The notes under the pieces are model-generated. The model saw nothing but the letters and a program-made list of their open reading frames with translations. It was not told the DNA's origin and did no database searches. Below are positions 44,331-53,049 of a DNA stretch of 64,000 nt, in pieces; position 1 is the stretch's first letter, and every line of letters begins with the position of its first letter. The stretch comes from Methylobacter tundripaludum SV96 (GTDB taxonomy: Bacteria; Pseudomonadota; Gammaproteobacteria; Methylococcales; Methylomonadaceae), in assembly GCF_000190755.2 (NCBI RefSeq), contig NZ_JH109152.1, positions 1,590,167 through 1,654,166 on the forward strand, given 5' to 3'. Both the position numbers and the translations under genes were made by a program.

Positions 44331-45611
44331 CTAAAAGCCAAACCAGCAGGTTTGATTACGTCCCCGGTCTTTAGCTTCATACAAAGCCACATCGGCGCGG
44401 TGCAACACCGCTTCGCCATTAATATCATCAACCGATAGCGTAGCCGCGCCGATGCTGACGGTAATCTGCACCGGGCCTGCGTCATGATCGATAACGGTCT
44501 TTGCAACTTGCTCGCGCAAGCGTTCCGCCATGATCAGGGCGTCGTTCTTGTCAGCCCCGGACAGCAAAATAGCAAACTCCTCGCCGCCCAGACGCGCAGC
44601 TATATCAATGGCGCGCGAGGTATTACGCGCTATTTCGGCAAACACCTTTAACACTATATCGCCGGTGGCATGGCCGTAAGCGTCATTGACGCGCTTAAAA
44701 AAATCCAAATCCAGCATTAGCAACACCGCTGAATAATGAGGCAATCGCGCCACTTTCGCTCTTTCCAGCTCCAGTTTCTCCAGAAATACGCGGCGGTTAA
44801 AGAGTCCGGTCAAAGGATCGGTACTGGCCAATTTTTGCAATTGCGCTTCCATCTCCTTGCGCTCGGTAATATCTTCTTTAATGCCGACAAAATGGGTAAT
44901 TTCGCCGGTACCGTTTTTTACCGGGGCAATGCTTAGTTCTTCGTGATAAAGACTGCCATTTTTGCGCTTATTAACAAGCTCGCCGCGCCAATTTTGACCA
45001 TCCAGAAGAACTGTCCACATATCCTTGTAAAAGTCTGCATTCTGTAAGCCTGATTTGGTCAATTGATTCGGATTTTTCCCCACCGCTTCTTCAGGGCTGT
45101 AACCGGTTAATCGACCAAAAGCCGAATTAGCCCATATAACAACTGCATCTTTATCGGTAATAACAACACCATTTGCCGCCGCCTCCAATGCCGCGATCAG
45201 CAAGTTGTTGCGCGCCTCCATCTCGGTTCGTAACAATGCGTAACGAATCACCCGCGCCAAGCCATCATAACCGTAATCACCCTTGACCATGTAATCTACA
45301 GCGCCCGCCTCCAGGGTGGTCAGTGCAAAATCGGTGTCGCCGCGTCCGCTGAGCACCACAATAGGCATATCGATCGCCATGACTCGCGCACTGTGAACGG
45401 TCGCCAAGCCTTCCGAATCGGGTAATGACAAGTCCAGCAGAATTACATCGAAAGACGACGCCGCCAAACAGCGTTGCGCATCAGTAAGCGATTGAGTCCA
45501 GGTTACCTCAAAATGCCCGCTCTGCGTTTGTCCCAGTTTCATTTTTACCAGATGCGCATCACCGTCTTCGTCTTCTACCAGCAATACCCGAATCGCTTGG
45601 CCTCGGCTCAT
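44331..45611 (-). CDS. Response regulator with PAS and GGDEF domains (diguanylate cyclase)
   Basis: A 426-residue protein: receiver (1-125; VLLVEDEDGDAHLVKMKL, VILLDLSLPDSEG with phospho-acceptor Asp, Lys in DYMVKGDYG), PAS/PAC (about 135-255; GVVITDKDAVVIWANSAFGRLTGYSPEEAVGK) and GGDEF (about 260-420; DPLTGLFNRRVFLEKLE, ARLGGEEFAILL). The active-site signature is GGEEF, which is active in many cyclases. It would make c-di-GMP in response to an upstream kinase. The ATG overlaps the preceding receiver gene's stop (ATGA). Confidence 0.94.
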   Translation of the reverse strand: MSRGQAIRVLLVEDEDGDAHLVKMKLGQTQSGHFEVTWTQSLTDAQRCLAASSFDVILLDLSLPDSEGLATVHSARVMAIDMPIVVLSGRGDTDFALTTLEAGAVDYMVKGDYGYDGLARVIRYALLRTEMEARNNLLIAALEAAANGVVITDKDAVVIWANSAFGRLTGYSPEEAVGKNPNQLTKSGLQNADFYKDMWTVLLDGQNWRGELVNKRKNGSLYHEELSIAPVKNGTGEITHFVGIKEDITERKEMEAQLQKLASTDPLTGLFNRRVFLEKLELERAKVARLPHYSAVLLMLDLDFFKRVNDAYGHATGDIVLKVFAEIARNTSRAIDIAARLGGEEFAILLSGADKNDALIMAERLREQVAKTVIDHDAGPVQITVSIGAATLSVDDINGEAVLHRADVALYEAKDRGRNQTCWFGF

Positions 45612-46063
45612 AGCTTATAACCTTGCGGCAAACGCACCAGGCTAAACCAATACTCGCCAATCTGCTGAATGGCCTTGATAAACTGCGACATATCCATAGG
45701 CTTGGTGATATAACTGGTGGCGCCGAGCTGATAAGAACAGATGACGTCTTTTTCCACATCGGAAGTCGTCAACACCACCACCGGAATGCCTTTAAAACGA
45801 TCGTCCGCCTTGATAACGGTTAGAAATTCGCTGCCGTTCATACGCGGCATATTAAGATCAAGAAAAATCAAATCAGGACGCGGCGCATCGGCATATTTTT
45901 CCGTCCTGTTTAAAAAATCCAGTCCTTCACGCCCGTCAACCACATGATGCAAATGCGCCAATACTTTGCCTTCCTTTAACGCCATTTTCACTAAATAGGC
46001 ATCAGAGGGTTCATCTTCCAACAGTAAAATTTCAACGAAGTGGGAGTTGCCGGTTTCGGTCAT
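45608..46063 (-). CDS. Stand-alone receiver protein (Rcp1-type response regulator)
   Basis: A 151-residue single-domain receiver: EILLLEDEPSDAYLVKMALKEG, HVVDGREGLDFLNR, LIFLDLNMPRMNGSEFL (phospho-acceptor Asp), VVVLTTSDVEKDV and SYITKPMDMSQF. This Rcp1-like subfamily, with HHV.DG.E.L.FL, typically partners PAS or phytochrome-like histidine kinases. It sits between the CHASE kinase (42 bp upstream) and the GGDEF response regulator (4-bp overlap), so it likely shuttles phosphate in this operon. Confidence 0.94.
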   Translation of the reverse strand: MTETGNSHFVEILLLEDEPSDAYLVKMALKEGKVLAHLHHVVDGREGLDFLNRTEKYADAPRPDLIFLDLNMPRMNGSEFLTVIKADDRFKGIPVVVLTTSDVEKDVICSYQLGATSYITKPMDMSQFIKAIQQIGEYWFSLVRLPQGYKL

Positions 46064-46105
46064 TATAAAATCTCTTGTCTAGATTGGGTTAGCATAAGCC
46101 GACAT

Positions 46106-48229
46106 TTACGCAGGTAAATCAAATAACACGGTCGTGCCGCCGCCCGGTGTTTCCTGTATCGTTACCGAGCCGCCGCAGCTTTCAATAATGCGCCGGACGA
46201 TGGCCAAGCCGATGCCCGTGGAATTTTGATCGTCATTGACCTGCAAACGCTCAAATACTCCGAAAACGCGCTCCCGGTACTCCGCCGGAATGCCGACGCC
46301 ATTATCTGCTACGCGATAAATGACCCGGCCTGCCTTCGCTTCGCCACTAATCCGTATCTGCGGCGTAAGCTTAGGATGACGATAGCACAGGGCATTGTCC
46401 AGCAAAATACTGAAAATATCTTTCAGCCGGGGACGATCGATATGAACGGAAGGCGCGTCATTGTAATCGACCTGCGCACCCGTTTCACGCATTAGCGTCG
46501 CTCTATGCTCCAGCAGGCCGGCAATAACAGCCTTAACGGCAACCGTTTCCATCGTACTGCGCGGCTGATCGGCGGCAAGATACAATTGAATATCGCGCAC
46601 CAGAGCGCTTTGCCGTGCTGCGCCTTGTTCAATAAAATGCAACGAGGCTATAGCGTCCTCGTTTAGCTGTTCTGTAGGTAGGCGTGATTGCAAGCGTTGC
46701 GCAAAACTCACCAGACGCCGCGCCGGTTCCTGCAAATGATGTGCGGCAATACGCGTAAACTGTTCCAATTCGGCATGGGCGCGCGCCAGCTTATCCTCAA
46801 TTTGCTTCCGCTCAGTAATGTCCACACACGAACCGATATAGCCGAGAAAAGTTTTGTCGTCAGTATAGCGGGGAACGCCGGTATCAATCAGCCAGCGATA
46901 TTCGCCGTCATGATGCCGCAAACGGTATTCCATCGAAAAGGGTTTCCGCCGGTCAAAGGCCGTTATATAAGTATCAAGACAGCGCTGATAATCACCAGGA
47001 TGCACACATTCTGCCCAACCGTTGCCCTGTTCCTGCTCCAGGGTACGACCGGTAAATTCCAGCCAGCCTTTATTAAAATAGTAACACTGCTTGTCCGTAC
47101 CCGCCTGCCAGATCAGCACCGGCGCCGAATCCGCCAACAGCCGGAAACGCTGTTCGCTCTCGCGCAACTGCGTCGTCAGTTCAGCGGCCATTTTAGCGGC
47201 ATTAACATGCATACCCATATAGGAGCGCAACAGCAAAAACAGCAGAAAACTACTGAGGAATCCCGCTCCCAAAATAACCCACATTTTGCTGTAATCAATA
47301 CCGCCCTGCGTACCGGCAATCTTTTCGAACTGCAATGTCCACACCGTACCATTGAAACCGGTCTCTATTTCTATAATGGACGAAGGTTGGGCGGTCTCGA
47401 CATAAGACGGTTCTGCATTGTTATACAGTAACTTGTCCGCTTGCACAGTGCGCCCGTCATAAACGCGAAAATGTACATGCGCCATCGTTTTACCTTCAAC
47501 ATTCGGCACCAGCTTATCCAGTAAATCCTCCATGCGAAAAGGGCTGTATACCCAACCGAATAATGCGGCCCGACGCTGTTCAACGGTATCGACAGGCCGG
47601 TTTCTTTGATAAACAGGCACATACATCAAGGTACCCGCCTGCACATTTTCAGTTGATTCCTGTACCAAAGTCACCTTGCCCGACAGGATGATTTCATTAT
47701 TATCCCGCGCCTGTTCCATTGCCGCGCGACGCACCGGTTCGGAATACATATCATAGCCAAAGGCGCGTAAATTAAGCCCGTTAAACGGTTCCAAAAAAAT
47801 GATGGCGGTATAAACATCGCGTTTACCTTCAGGACGTACCGCGTACTCAGGAAAACCTTCAGCGCGTAGCTGCGCCTGATGCGCGGCCAATTGCCCGGCC
47901 GGAATCCAAATTGAAAAACCCAGACCCTGAATGCCGTTAAAGTGTTCATCACTGCGTAAACGCTGAACATAATGGCGCCATTCTTTACGCGTCACAGTAT
48001 CCGATGAATCGAATAGCGCAGCGCCGCCCAACAATGTCTGCTTATGAGCATCAAGCCTTGCCTCTATTTTTAAGCGGACTTCATCGCAATAAAAAGCAAA
48101 CTTGCGATACTCATCCCGCTCTATGTCGAGTTTTCCCCAATAGCCCGCAAGCCCTGTACCGAAAAGCCCCATCAACAACACCAGCCAGGGCAGCATGAAG
48201 CGCAGATAACGCTTGGCAAATAATTTCAT
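46106..48229 (-). CDS. CHASE-PAS sensor histidine kinase
   Basis: A 707-residue kinase: membrane span (about 12-33), periplasmic CHASE domain (about 70-290; QRLRSDEHFNGIQGLGFSIWIP, YTAIIFLEPFNGLNLRAFGYDMYSEPVRRAAMEQARD), second span (about 312-335), PAS/PAC (about 350-480), HisKA (RIAAHHLQEPARRLVSFAQ, phospho-acceptor His) and HATPase (ILLDNALCYRH, VADNGVGIPAEYRERVF, GIGLAIVRRI). CHASE domains bind small molecules such as cytokinins in plants; the ligand here is unknown. It lies downstream of the ethylene-receptor-like kinase in the same orientation. Confidence 0.94.
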   Translation of the reverse strand: MKLFAKRYLRFMLPWLVLLMGLFGTGLAGYWGKLDIERDEYRKFAFYCDEVRLKIEARLDAHKQTLLGGAALFDSSDTVTRKEWRHYVQRLRSDEHFNGIQGLGFSIWIPAGQLAAHQAQLRAEGFPEYAVRPEGKRDVYTAIIFLEPFNGLNLRAFGYDMYSEPVRRAAMEQARDNNEIILSGKVTLVQESTENVQAGTLMYVPVYQRNRPVDTVEQRRAALFGWVYSPFRMEDLLDKLVPNVEGKTMAHVHFRVYDGRTVQADKLLYNNAEPSYVETAQPSSIIEIETGFNGTVWTLQFEKIAGTQGGIDYSKMWVILGAGFLSSFLLFLLLRSYMGMHVNAAKMAAELTTQLRESEQRFRLLADSAPVLIWQAGTDKQCYYFNKGWLEFTGRTLEQEQGNGWAECVHPGDYQRCLDTYITAFDRRKPFSMEYRLRHHDGEYRWLIDTGVPRYTDDKTFLGYIGSCVDITERKQIEDKLARAHAELEQFTRIAAHHLQEPARRLVSFAQRLQSRLPTEQLNEDAIASLHFIEQGAARQSALVRDIQLYLAADQPRSTMETVAVKAVIAGLLEHRATLMRETGAQVDYNDAPSVHIDRPRLKDIFSILLDNALCYRHPKLTPQIRISGEAKAGRVIYRVADNGVGIPAEYRERVFGVFERLQVNDDQNSTGIGLAIVRRIIESCGGSVTIQETPGGGTTVLFDLPA

Positions 48230-48306
48230 TATTGTTTTTTACGCTTGTTTCCAAGCTCCTGATTCGCGTGACGGGAAGCGTTGCAGAGACACGATTGATC
48301 GCATTT

Positions 48307-51300
48307 CTATTCCGAAATTACAGTATTCATAATAGGCAACTCAAACCAGAACACACAGCCCTGCCCTTCGCCCGCCGATTCTACGCCAAGGGTACCGCCG
48401 TGATGTTCGACGATTTTGCGACACAAAGCCAAGCCTACGCCGGTGCCGTCAAAGCGGCTGCGCGCCTGTAGACGCGAGAACACCTTAAACAATCGATCCC
48501 TTTGACTCGGCTCGATACCGATACCCTGATCGCGCACTTCCACCCGTAACGATCCGGCGCTAATCGTTCCATGAACATCAACCTGCGGCGGTTGATTTTC
48601 GTCGTGATATTTAAGCGCATTGCCGATCAGGTTTTGCAGCAGGCGCGTTAATTCATCACGGCTGGCAAACAATTCAGGCCAATCGCCGGTCACTTTGATT
48701 GCGCCGCCGCAAGCGCTGAGTTCAGGGTTAAGAAAAGCCAGCGCTTCATCTAAAGAGGCCTGACTGCTAAGCCGTGTTTTAGCTTCAAAAACACGGCCTA
48801 TCCGTGAATACTCCAGCAACGACAAAATCATCGCATCCATGCGTTTTGCGCCGTTCACCGCAAAATCGATAAACTGTTGCGTTTCTTCATTCAGCTGGCC
48901 GGTCAATGCATTTTCAATCAGGGATAAATAACTGGTCACCATGCGTAACGGCTGGCGCATATCGTGGGATACCGCATAGGCGAATTGCTCCAGCTCGGCG
49001 TTGGAGCGGGTCAGTTCGGCTTCGATTTGTTTACGCTCAGTAATGTCGTACAGCACCACCAAATGCATACCGGCAACATCGTTATGAATCACCTCGGCAG
49101 CAGTCACCAACACGATTTTAACGCTGTTGTTCTTGCAGCGAACAGCCACTTCCATGGGCGAGAAGCCGGTCTGTTCCTGTTTGGCTTTTTCCAGTGTCGT
49201 TTGCCAGGTAGACTCGGCCCAGCGCCGGTAATCCGGATCAGGGTAAGCTTTCAGCCACCAGTCCGCCACCGTGGGAATATCATCTAGTGTGTAACCGAAG
49301 GTTTGCACAAACGCCGGATTCAGGAAGGTAATGTTCAACAGCTCATCATTCAACGCCATCGGCACCGGTGAAACTTCGATAATCGAACGGAATTTTGCCT
49401 CACTGTTCTTTAGCTCATCTTCCATTACCTTGCGCTCGGTGATGTCGCGCGCTGCGGCGAACGCGCCAAGCACGTTGCCATTGCCGTCACGGTACACGCT
49501 GGCGTTATAAAGCACGTCGGTAACTTTGCCCGACACATGGCGAATAGCCAGCGGGTAATCGGTCACAAATCCCTGAGAAAACACCCGCTGATAGCCCTCC
49601 CGCGCTTTCCCGGGGTCGGTGAAATAGTCCGCGAAATCGCTGCCGATCAAGTTGTCTCGACCCGCGCCGGTCACCTGTTCCGTGGCGGTGTTGACATCGG
49701 TAATCTTGCCCTCTGCGCTGATCGTCACCAAGGGATCCAAACTCGCTTCAATCAGGCTGCGGGCGTATTGAGAAGCGGCCAGTGCCACTTCTTCCGCCTT
49801 TTTGCGCTCGGTGATATTTTTGTGACTGACCACAACCCCGCGACATGAGCCGTGCAATGGCAATACATTCATATAAAACCAGTGTTGCTGATTGGGCGAA
49901 TGACACAGGTACTCTAAGTGAAATGTTTCCCGCTCGCCATCCAGCACCGCCGTGATGCCCTCCCGAACAACACTTGCCTCATCGCCATAAGGTTGATTAA
50001 AGGCATTGTTACACGCATCCAGATAGCTAAATCCCAGCATATCCTGGCTGGATTTCAATAACCCGTTTTCTTGCGCAAATTGTCGCCATGCGTTGTTGGC
50101 GGCAACAATAACACCTTGCGCATCCAGCACGGCGATGTGCGAGGTCAGCGAATTAAGTACGCTGACATTAAAAGCATCGCTGTCGCGCAGCTTCTCCTCC
50201 ATCTGCTTGCGCTCGGTGATGTCGGTAATGAATCCGTGCCAGAGCGTGGAACCGTCCGCTTCTTTCTGCGGTAGCGCGTTGCCAAACAGCCAGCGCACCG
50301 TGCCATCGTCGAACTTGACCCGATATTCATAGCACCACGGAGTCAGGTCTCGCGCCGATTGCTGGATGGAGGCGCCAATGCCGTCGTAGTCGTCCGGGTG
50401 AAAAATGGCAAGCACTTTGGCCCCATCCTCGCGAACTTCCTCCGGACTGACCCGGTATATATCATGGATGGCTTCACTGGCGAAAGGGAAGCAGGAACTG
50501 CCATCGGGCCGCAAACGATATTGATAGACAACGCCCGGCACCCGGCCGGCGATTTTCTGAAGTCGGCTCAACGCCTCTTTCCGCGCCTCTTCCATCTGCT
50601 TGCGCTCGGTGATGTCGGTAGAAATTCCGCACAAACCGTAAATACTGCCATCCTCCCGGCGTAGCGGTTGCTTAACGGTAAAATAGGTGCGGGTAGTGGC
50701 GCTACTATCCTTGTGGATATAAATATTCTCGGCCGCTGTACGCTCACCCAACCCAAGGACACGGCGATCATTTTCGCGCAATTTTGCCGTGGTAGCCTCA
50801 TCAAAAAAAGCATCGTCTGATTTTCCGATGATGTCTTCCAGCGCTTTGCCAAATACTTGCTGCACCGGCTGATTGGCGTACTGGTATTGATAGTTGCAAT
50901 CCTTGATATAAATAAAGGCTTCGACACTGTCGAGAATGGTGGCGAGTTTATTTTCGCTTTCGCGCAAGGCATGTTCCGCTGTTTTCCTTTGCTGTATCTC
51001 GGCTTGCAGTTGTGCGGCACTGGGCACAGACAAGGCGCCGGGAATAACCCGCAGCATCAACACGGCGGTGGCAACCGAAATAATCGCAGTAAAGCCTTTA
51101 AGCAAGCCGTCCAGCCAATATAAAGGTATCCAGATCGTGATAGCCGACAGTAAATGCGTGGTGCCGCAGGCAACAATAAAGCAGGCAAACAGGGCAACCA
51201 ACCACGCATAGGGCAAATCTTTACGCCGCCGGATAAAATAAACCAGCATCAGGGGAATGGAATAATACGAGAGCGTAATCAGCAAATCCGAGACGACGTT

Positions 51301-51387
51301 CAGCCAAAGTAATACCGGGCTCCACGACAGGCAATAGCCATGAGGAATGAGGTCTTTAAGACCGAAAAGATCAATCAGTGATTGCAT
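48307..51387 (-). CDS. Multi-PAS histidine kinase with ethylene-receptor-type (ETR1-like) N-terminal domain
   Basis: A 1026-residue kinase. Residues about 25-115 form the three-span ethylene-binding fold: VVSDLLITLSYYSIPLMLVYF and FIVACGTTHLL. Asp34, Tyr41, Ile44, Pro45, Ile71, Cys74 and His78 fall at exactly the spacing of ETR1 Asp25, Tyr32, Ile35, Pro36, Ile62, Cys65 and His69, the residues needed for ethylene and Cu(I) binding. Five PAS/PAC units follow, each ending in ITERK. Then come HisKA (phospho-acceptor His808 in AVSHDMRQP) and HATPase (NLIGNALKYHDEN, GTGVGLALCRKIVEHHGG). There is no GAF domain and no receiver; the receivers are downstream genes. First gene of the operon. Confidence 0.93.
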   Translation of the reverse strand: MQSLIDLFGLKDLIPHGYCLSWSPVLLWLNVVSDLLITLSYYSIPLMLVYFIRRRKDLPYAWLVALFACFIVACGTTHLLSAITIWIPLYWLDGLLKGFTAIISVATAVLMLRVIPGALSVPSAAQLQAEIQQRKTAEHALRESENKLATILDSVEAFIYIKDCNYQYQYANQPVQQVFGKALEDIIGKSDDAFFDEATTAKLRENDRRVLGLGERTAAENIYIHKDSSATTRTYFTVKQPLRREDGSIYGLCGISTDITERKQMEEARKEALSRLQKIAGRVPGVVYQYRLRPDGSSCFPFASEAIHDIYRVSPEEVREDGAKVLAIFHPDDYDGIGASIQQSARDLTPWCYEYRVKFDDGTVRWLFGNALPQKEADGSTLWHGFITDITERKQMEEKLRDSDAFNVSVLNSLTSHIAVLDAQGVIVAANNAWRQFAQENGLLKSSQDMLGFSYLDACNNAFNQPYGDEASVVREGITAVLDGERETFHLEYLCHSPNQQHWFYMNVLPLHGSCRGVVVSHKNITERKKAEEVALAASQYARSLIEASLDPLVTISAEGKITDVNTATEQVTGAGRDNLIGSDFADYFTDPGKAREGYQRVFSQGFVTDYPLAIRHVSGKVTDVLYNASVYRDGNGNVLGAFAAARDITERKVMEDELKNSEAKFRSIIEVSPVPMALNDELLNITFLNPAFVQTFGYTLDDIPTVADWWLKAYPDPDYRRWAESTWQTTLEKAKQEQTGFSPMEVAVRCKNNSVKIVLVTAAEVIHNDVAGMHLVVLYDITERKQIEAELTRSNAELEQFAYAVSHDMRQPLRMVTSYLSLIENALTGQLNEETQQFIDFAVNGAKRMDAMILSLLEYSRIGRVFEAKTRLSSQASLDEALAFLNPELSACGGAIKVTGDWPELFASRDELTRLLQNLIGNALKYHDENQPPQVDVHGTISAGSLRVEVRDQGIGIEPSQRDRLFKVFSRLQARSRFDGTGVGLALCRKIVEHHGGTLGVESAGEGQGCVFWFELPIMNTVISE

Positions 51388-51487
51388 GTGTCAGGTACAG
51401 GATGAAATGGGGATTGTCAGGATCAGCTTAAATCCTGTGTACTGTCATAGAAGACTGGTATCTAAAACATGTTTTAAAGCCAATGCC

Positions 51488-52003
51488 CTAGCGATCATCC
51501 GACCCTTTATAATTCCAGATTTGCAGCAGGCTCAGGGTTGCCAGCATTACAAAAGCCAGCAATGTCCATTCAGGCATACTGAAACCCAACAGGGTCCAAT
51601 CCACCTTGGCGCAATCTCCGGTGCCGCTCAGCATTAACTTGACCGTTTCAAACAACGGGAAGTTTTGCAGCACATACTCCAGACCGGGGCCGCATTCCGG
51701 CACCTTATCGGCCGGTAAGTGTTGTATCCAGACATGCCGGGTTGAAATAGCCGCGCCGCACAAAGCCGTTACCGCGCCCGATATGGCATAAGCGGTGACG
51801 CCGGTTTGTCCCGGATTATGGAGTGCGGCGCTTAAAAAAACCAGACCGGTCAGCAAAATGGCAATGCGCTGGGAAATGCACAAGGGACAGGGATCCAGGC
51901 CTTGAACAAACTGGAAATAAGCGCCCATCGACAGCAAAAACACACAACCGAGGAAGCCCAGAAAAAACCAGATTCTCGAATTAAATCTTAACAATTTCAA
52001 CAT
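51488..52003 (-). CDS. dsbB: Disulfide bond formation protein DsbB
   Basis: A 171-residue membrane protein with four spans, started at ATG 52003; the frame extends upstream only through repeat DNA. The first redox pair is CPLC in QGLDPCPLCISQR. The second pair is formed by Cys in VPECGPGLEY and GTGDCAKVDW on the second periplasmic loop. DsbB re-oxidises DsbA with quinone. It stands alone here, between the sensor kinase and a repeat-rich gap. Disulfide formation may matter for the exported Cys-rich products in the window, but nothing links them directly. Confidence 0.95.
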   Translation of the reverse strand: MLKLLRFNSRIWFFLGFLGCVFLLSMGAYFQFVQGLDPCPLCISQRIAILLTGLVFLSAALHNPGQTGVTAYAISGAVTALCGAAISTRHVWIQHLPADKVPECGPGLEYVLQNFPLFETVKLMLSGTGDCAKVDWTLLGFSMPEWTLLAFVMLATLSLLQIWNYKGSDDR

Positions 52004-52049
52004 GATACACTGCCTTAATAAAGAGTTTATTGTAACTACTCCGCTAATA

Positions 52050-52089
52050 ATAGAACGCGGATGCCAAAAGTAGGCGCCTCCAGGCGACA
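52050..52089 (+). repeat. 40-nt dispersed repeat copy near dsbB
   Basis: AATAGAACGCGGATGCCAAA continues into AGTAGGCGCCT and ends GGCGAC. It is 38 of 40 identical to the reverse complement of 29960-29999. Confidence 0.85.
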
Positions 52090-52111
52090 CTGATCAGACG
52101 GATTTGCTAGT

Positions 52112-52206
52112 TCCCAAGCTCCAGCTTGGGAATTCGGTGCCGGAAGCCCCGTCTCGCGAAGCTGGAGCTTCGCTATCCGGGTTCCCAAGCTGGAGCTTGG
52201 GAACCC
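52112..52206. repeat. Cluster of three REP-like palindromes
   Basis: TTCCCAAGCTCCAGCTTGGGAA (52112-52133), GCGAAGCTGGAGCTTCGC (52157-52174) and GGTTCCCAAGCTGGAGCTTGGGAACC (52181-52206) lie in a row. The TTCCCA-GCT arms resemble those of the cluster at 17111-17210, so the two are one repeat class with different stems. Confidence 0.85.
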
Positions 52207-52214
52207 GCGTAAAT

Positions 52215-52277
52215 TTCGCCCTTCGCCCTTCGCCCTTCGCCCTTCGCCCTTCGCCCTTCGCCCTTCGCCTTTCGCCT
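52215..52277. repeat. Nine tandem heptamers TTCGCCC/T
   Basis: Seven perfect TTCGCCC units are followed by two TTCGCCT units, ending 7 bp before the CBS gene stop codon. A 7-nt unit changes frame each copy, so extension into the gene would alter its C-terminus. It is too short-period for a CRISPR array. Confidence 0.9.
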
Positions 52278-52283
52278 TGAACC

Positions 52284-52694
52284 TTACGTACAAGCCCTAT
52301 ACATTCCATCCAACACCAATGAATTCGGACTGACCACACCGATAATCTTGTTATTTTCAATAACCGGCGCCCTGACCAGATTATAGTTGGCAAATAAACG
52401 CGAACAATAGCGGATATCCATATCGGGAGATACCGAAATCACCGGTTTACTCATGATTTCATAGACGTTGACCCGATCCGGCGCACGGTCTTTCGCCAAC
52501 ACATGACGGGCAATATCGCCGGAATTAATCATGCCGTATTCGTCATCCTCATGGCGTTTATTAACAATAAGCACTGAAGTCTTAAGCGATTTCATCTTTT
52601 TCAGGGCATCTTCTATGGTAGCAACGCCGTCGATGGTGGCAAAGTCGGTTTTCATTACATCTTTGACGCGGATTACAATGCGTGGCTCAATCAT
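52284..52694 (-). CDS. CBS-pair domain protein
   Basis: A 136-residue protein made of two CBS motifs (VKDVMKTDFATIDGVATIEDALKKMKS and EIMSKPVISVSPDMDIRYCSRLFANYNLVRAPVIENNKIIGVVSPNSL). CBS pairs bind adenosine nucleotides and sense energy state. The ATG overlaps the PII-like gene stop (ATGA). It is the last gene of the DUF1538 operon, suggesting a second regulatory input to those membrane proteins. Confidence 0.92.
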   Translation of the reverse strand: MIEPRIVIRVKDVMKTDFATIDGVATIEDALKKMKSLKTSVLIVNKRHEDDEYGMINSGDIARHVLAKDRAPDRVNVYEIMSKPVISVSPDMDIRYCSRLFANYNLVRAPVIENNKIIGVVSPNSLVLDGMYRACT

Positions 52695-53041
52695 ATTTTG
52701 TCCTCAAGTTCATGGGTTAACTGTTCAACCTGATGCATGACGCCAACGGCATCTTCAACATCGATCTGAATGGCAATGCCGGTGCCGGGTTTATTATCGA
52801 ATTGAGCAACTTTGGCAATGGCTTCCAGTATATGCCGACTAAGATGTTCTTCGACCAGCATCATCAAGACATCGCGCTGGGTCTCCAGGGTCAGGCCGAA
52901 AAAGGTTTTCGATTGTTTCATGCCTTCGCCGCGAGCATTACTGACGACGGTTGCACCTTTAGCGCCGTTTTCACGCGCCGTCTCAAGCACCAGGTCAGTC
53001 TTGTCGTCTTCGACAAATGCGATAATTAATTTGAAATGCAT
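52691..53041 (-). CDS. PII-like signalling protein
   Basis: A 116-residue PII-fold protein started at ATG 53041, which has AGGA 5 bases upstream; the extra upstream codons begin at a TTG. FKLIIAFVEDDKTDLVLETARENGAKGATVVSNARGEG is the beta-alpha-beta opening, and HILEAIAKVAQFDNKPGTGIAIQIDVEDAVGV matches the C-terminal ligand-binding stretch. The T-loop lacks the uridylylated Tyr context of GlnB. It lies between DUF1538 and CBS genes, like PII proteins that gate transporters. Confidence 0.88.
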   Translation of the reverse strand: MHFKLIIAFVEDDKTDLVLETARENGAKGATVVSNARGEGMKQSKTFFGLTLETQRDVLMMLVEEHLSRHILEAIAKVAQFDNKPGTGIAIQIDVEDAVGVMHQVEQLTHELEDKI

Positions 53042-53049
53042 GGTGTTCC

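Noticed and set aside
52215-52277. Short tandem array considered as CRISPR
   Set aside because: The unit is 7 nt with no spacers and no cas genes are nearby.
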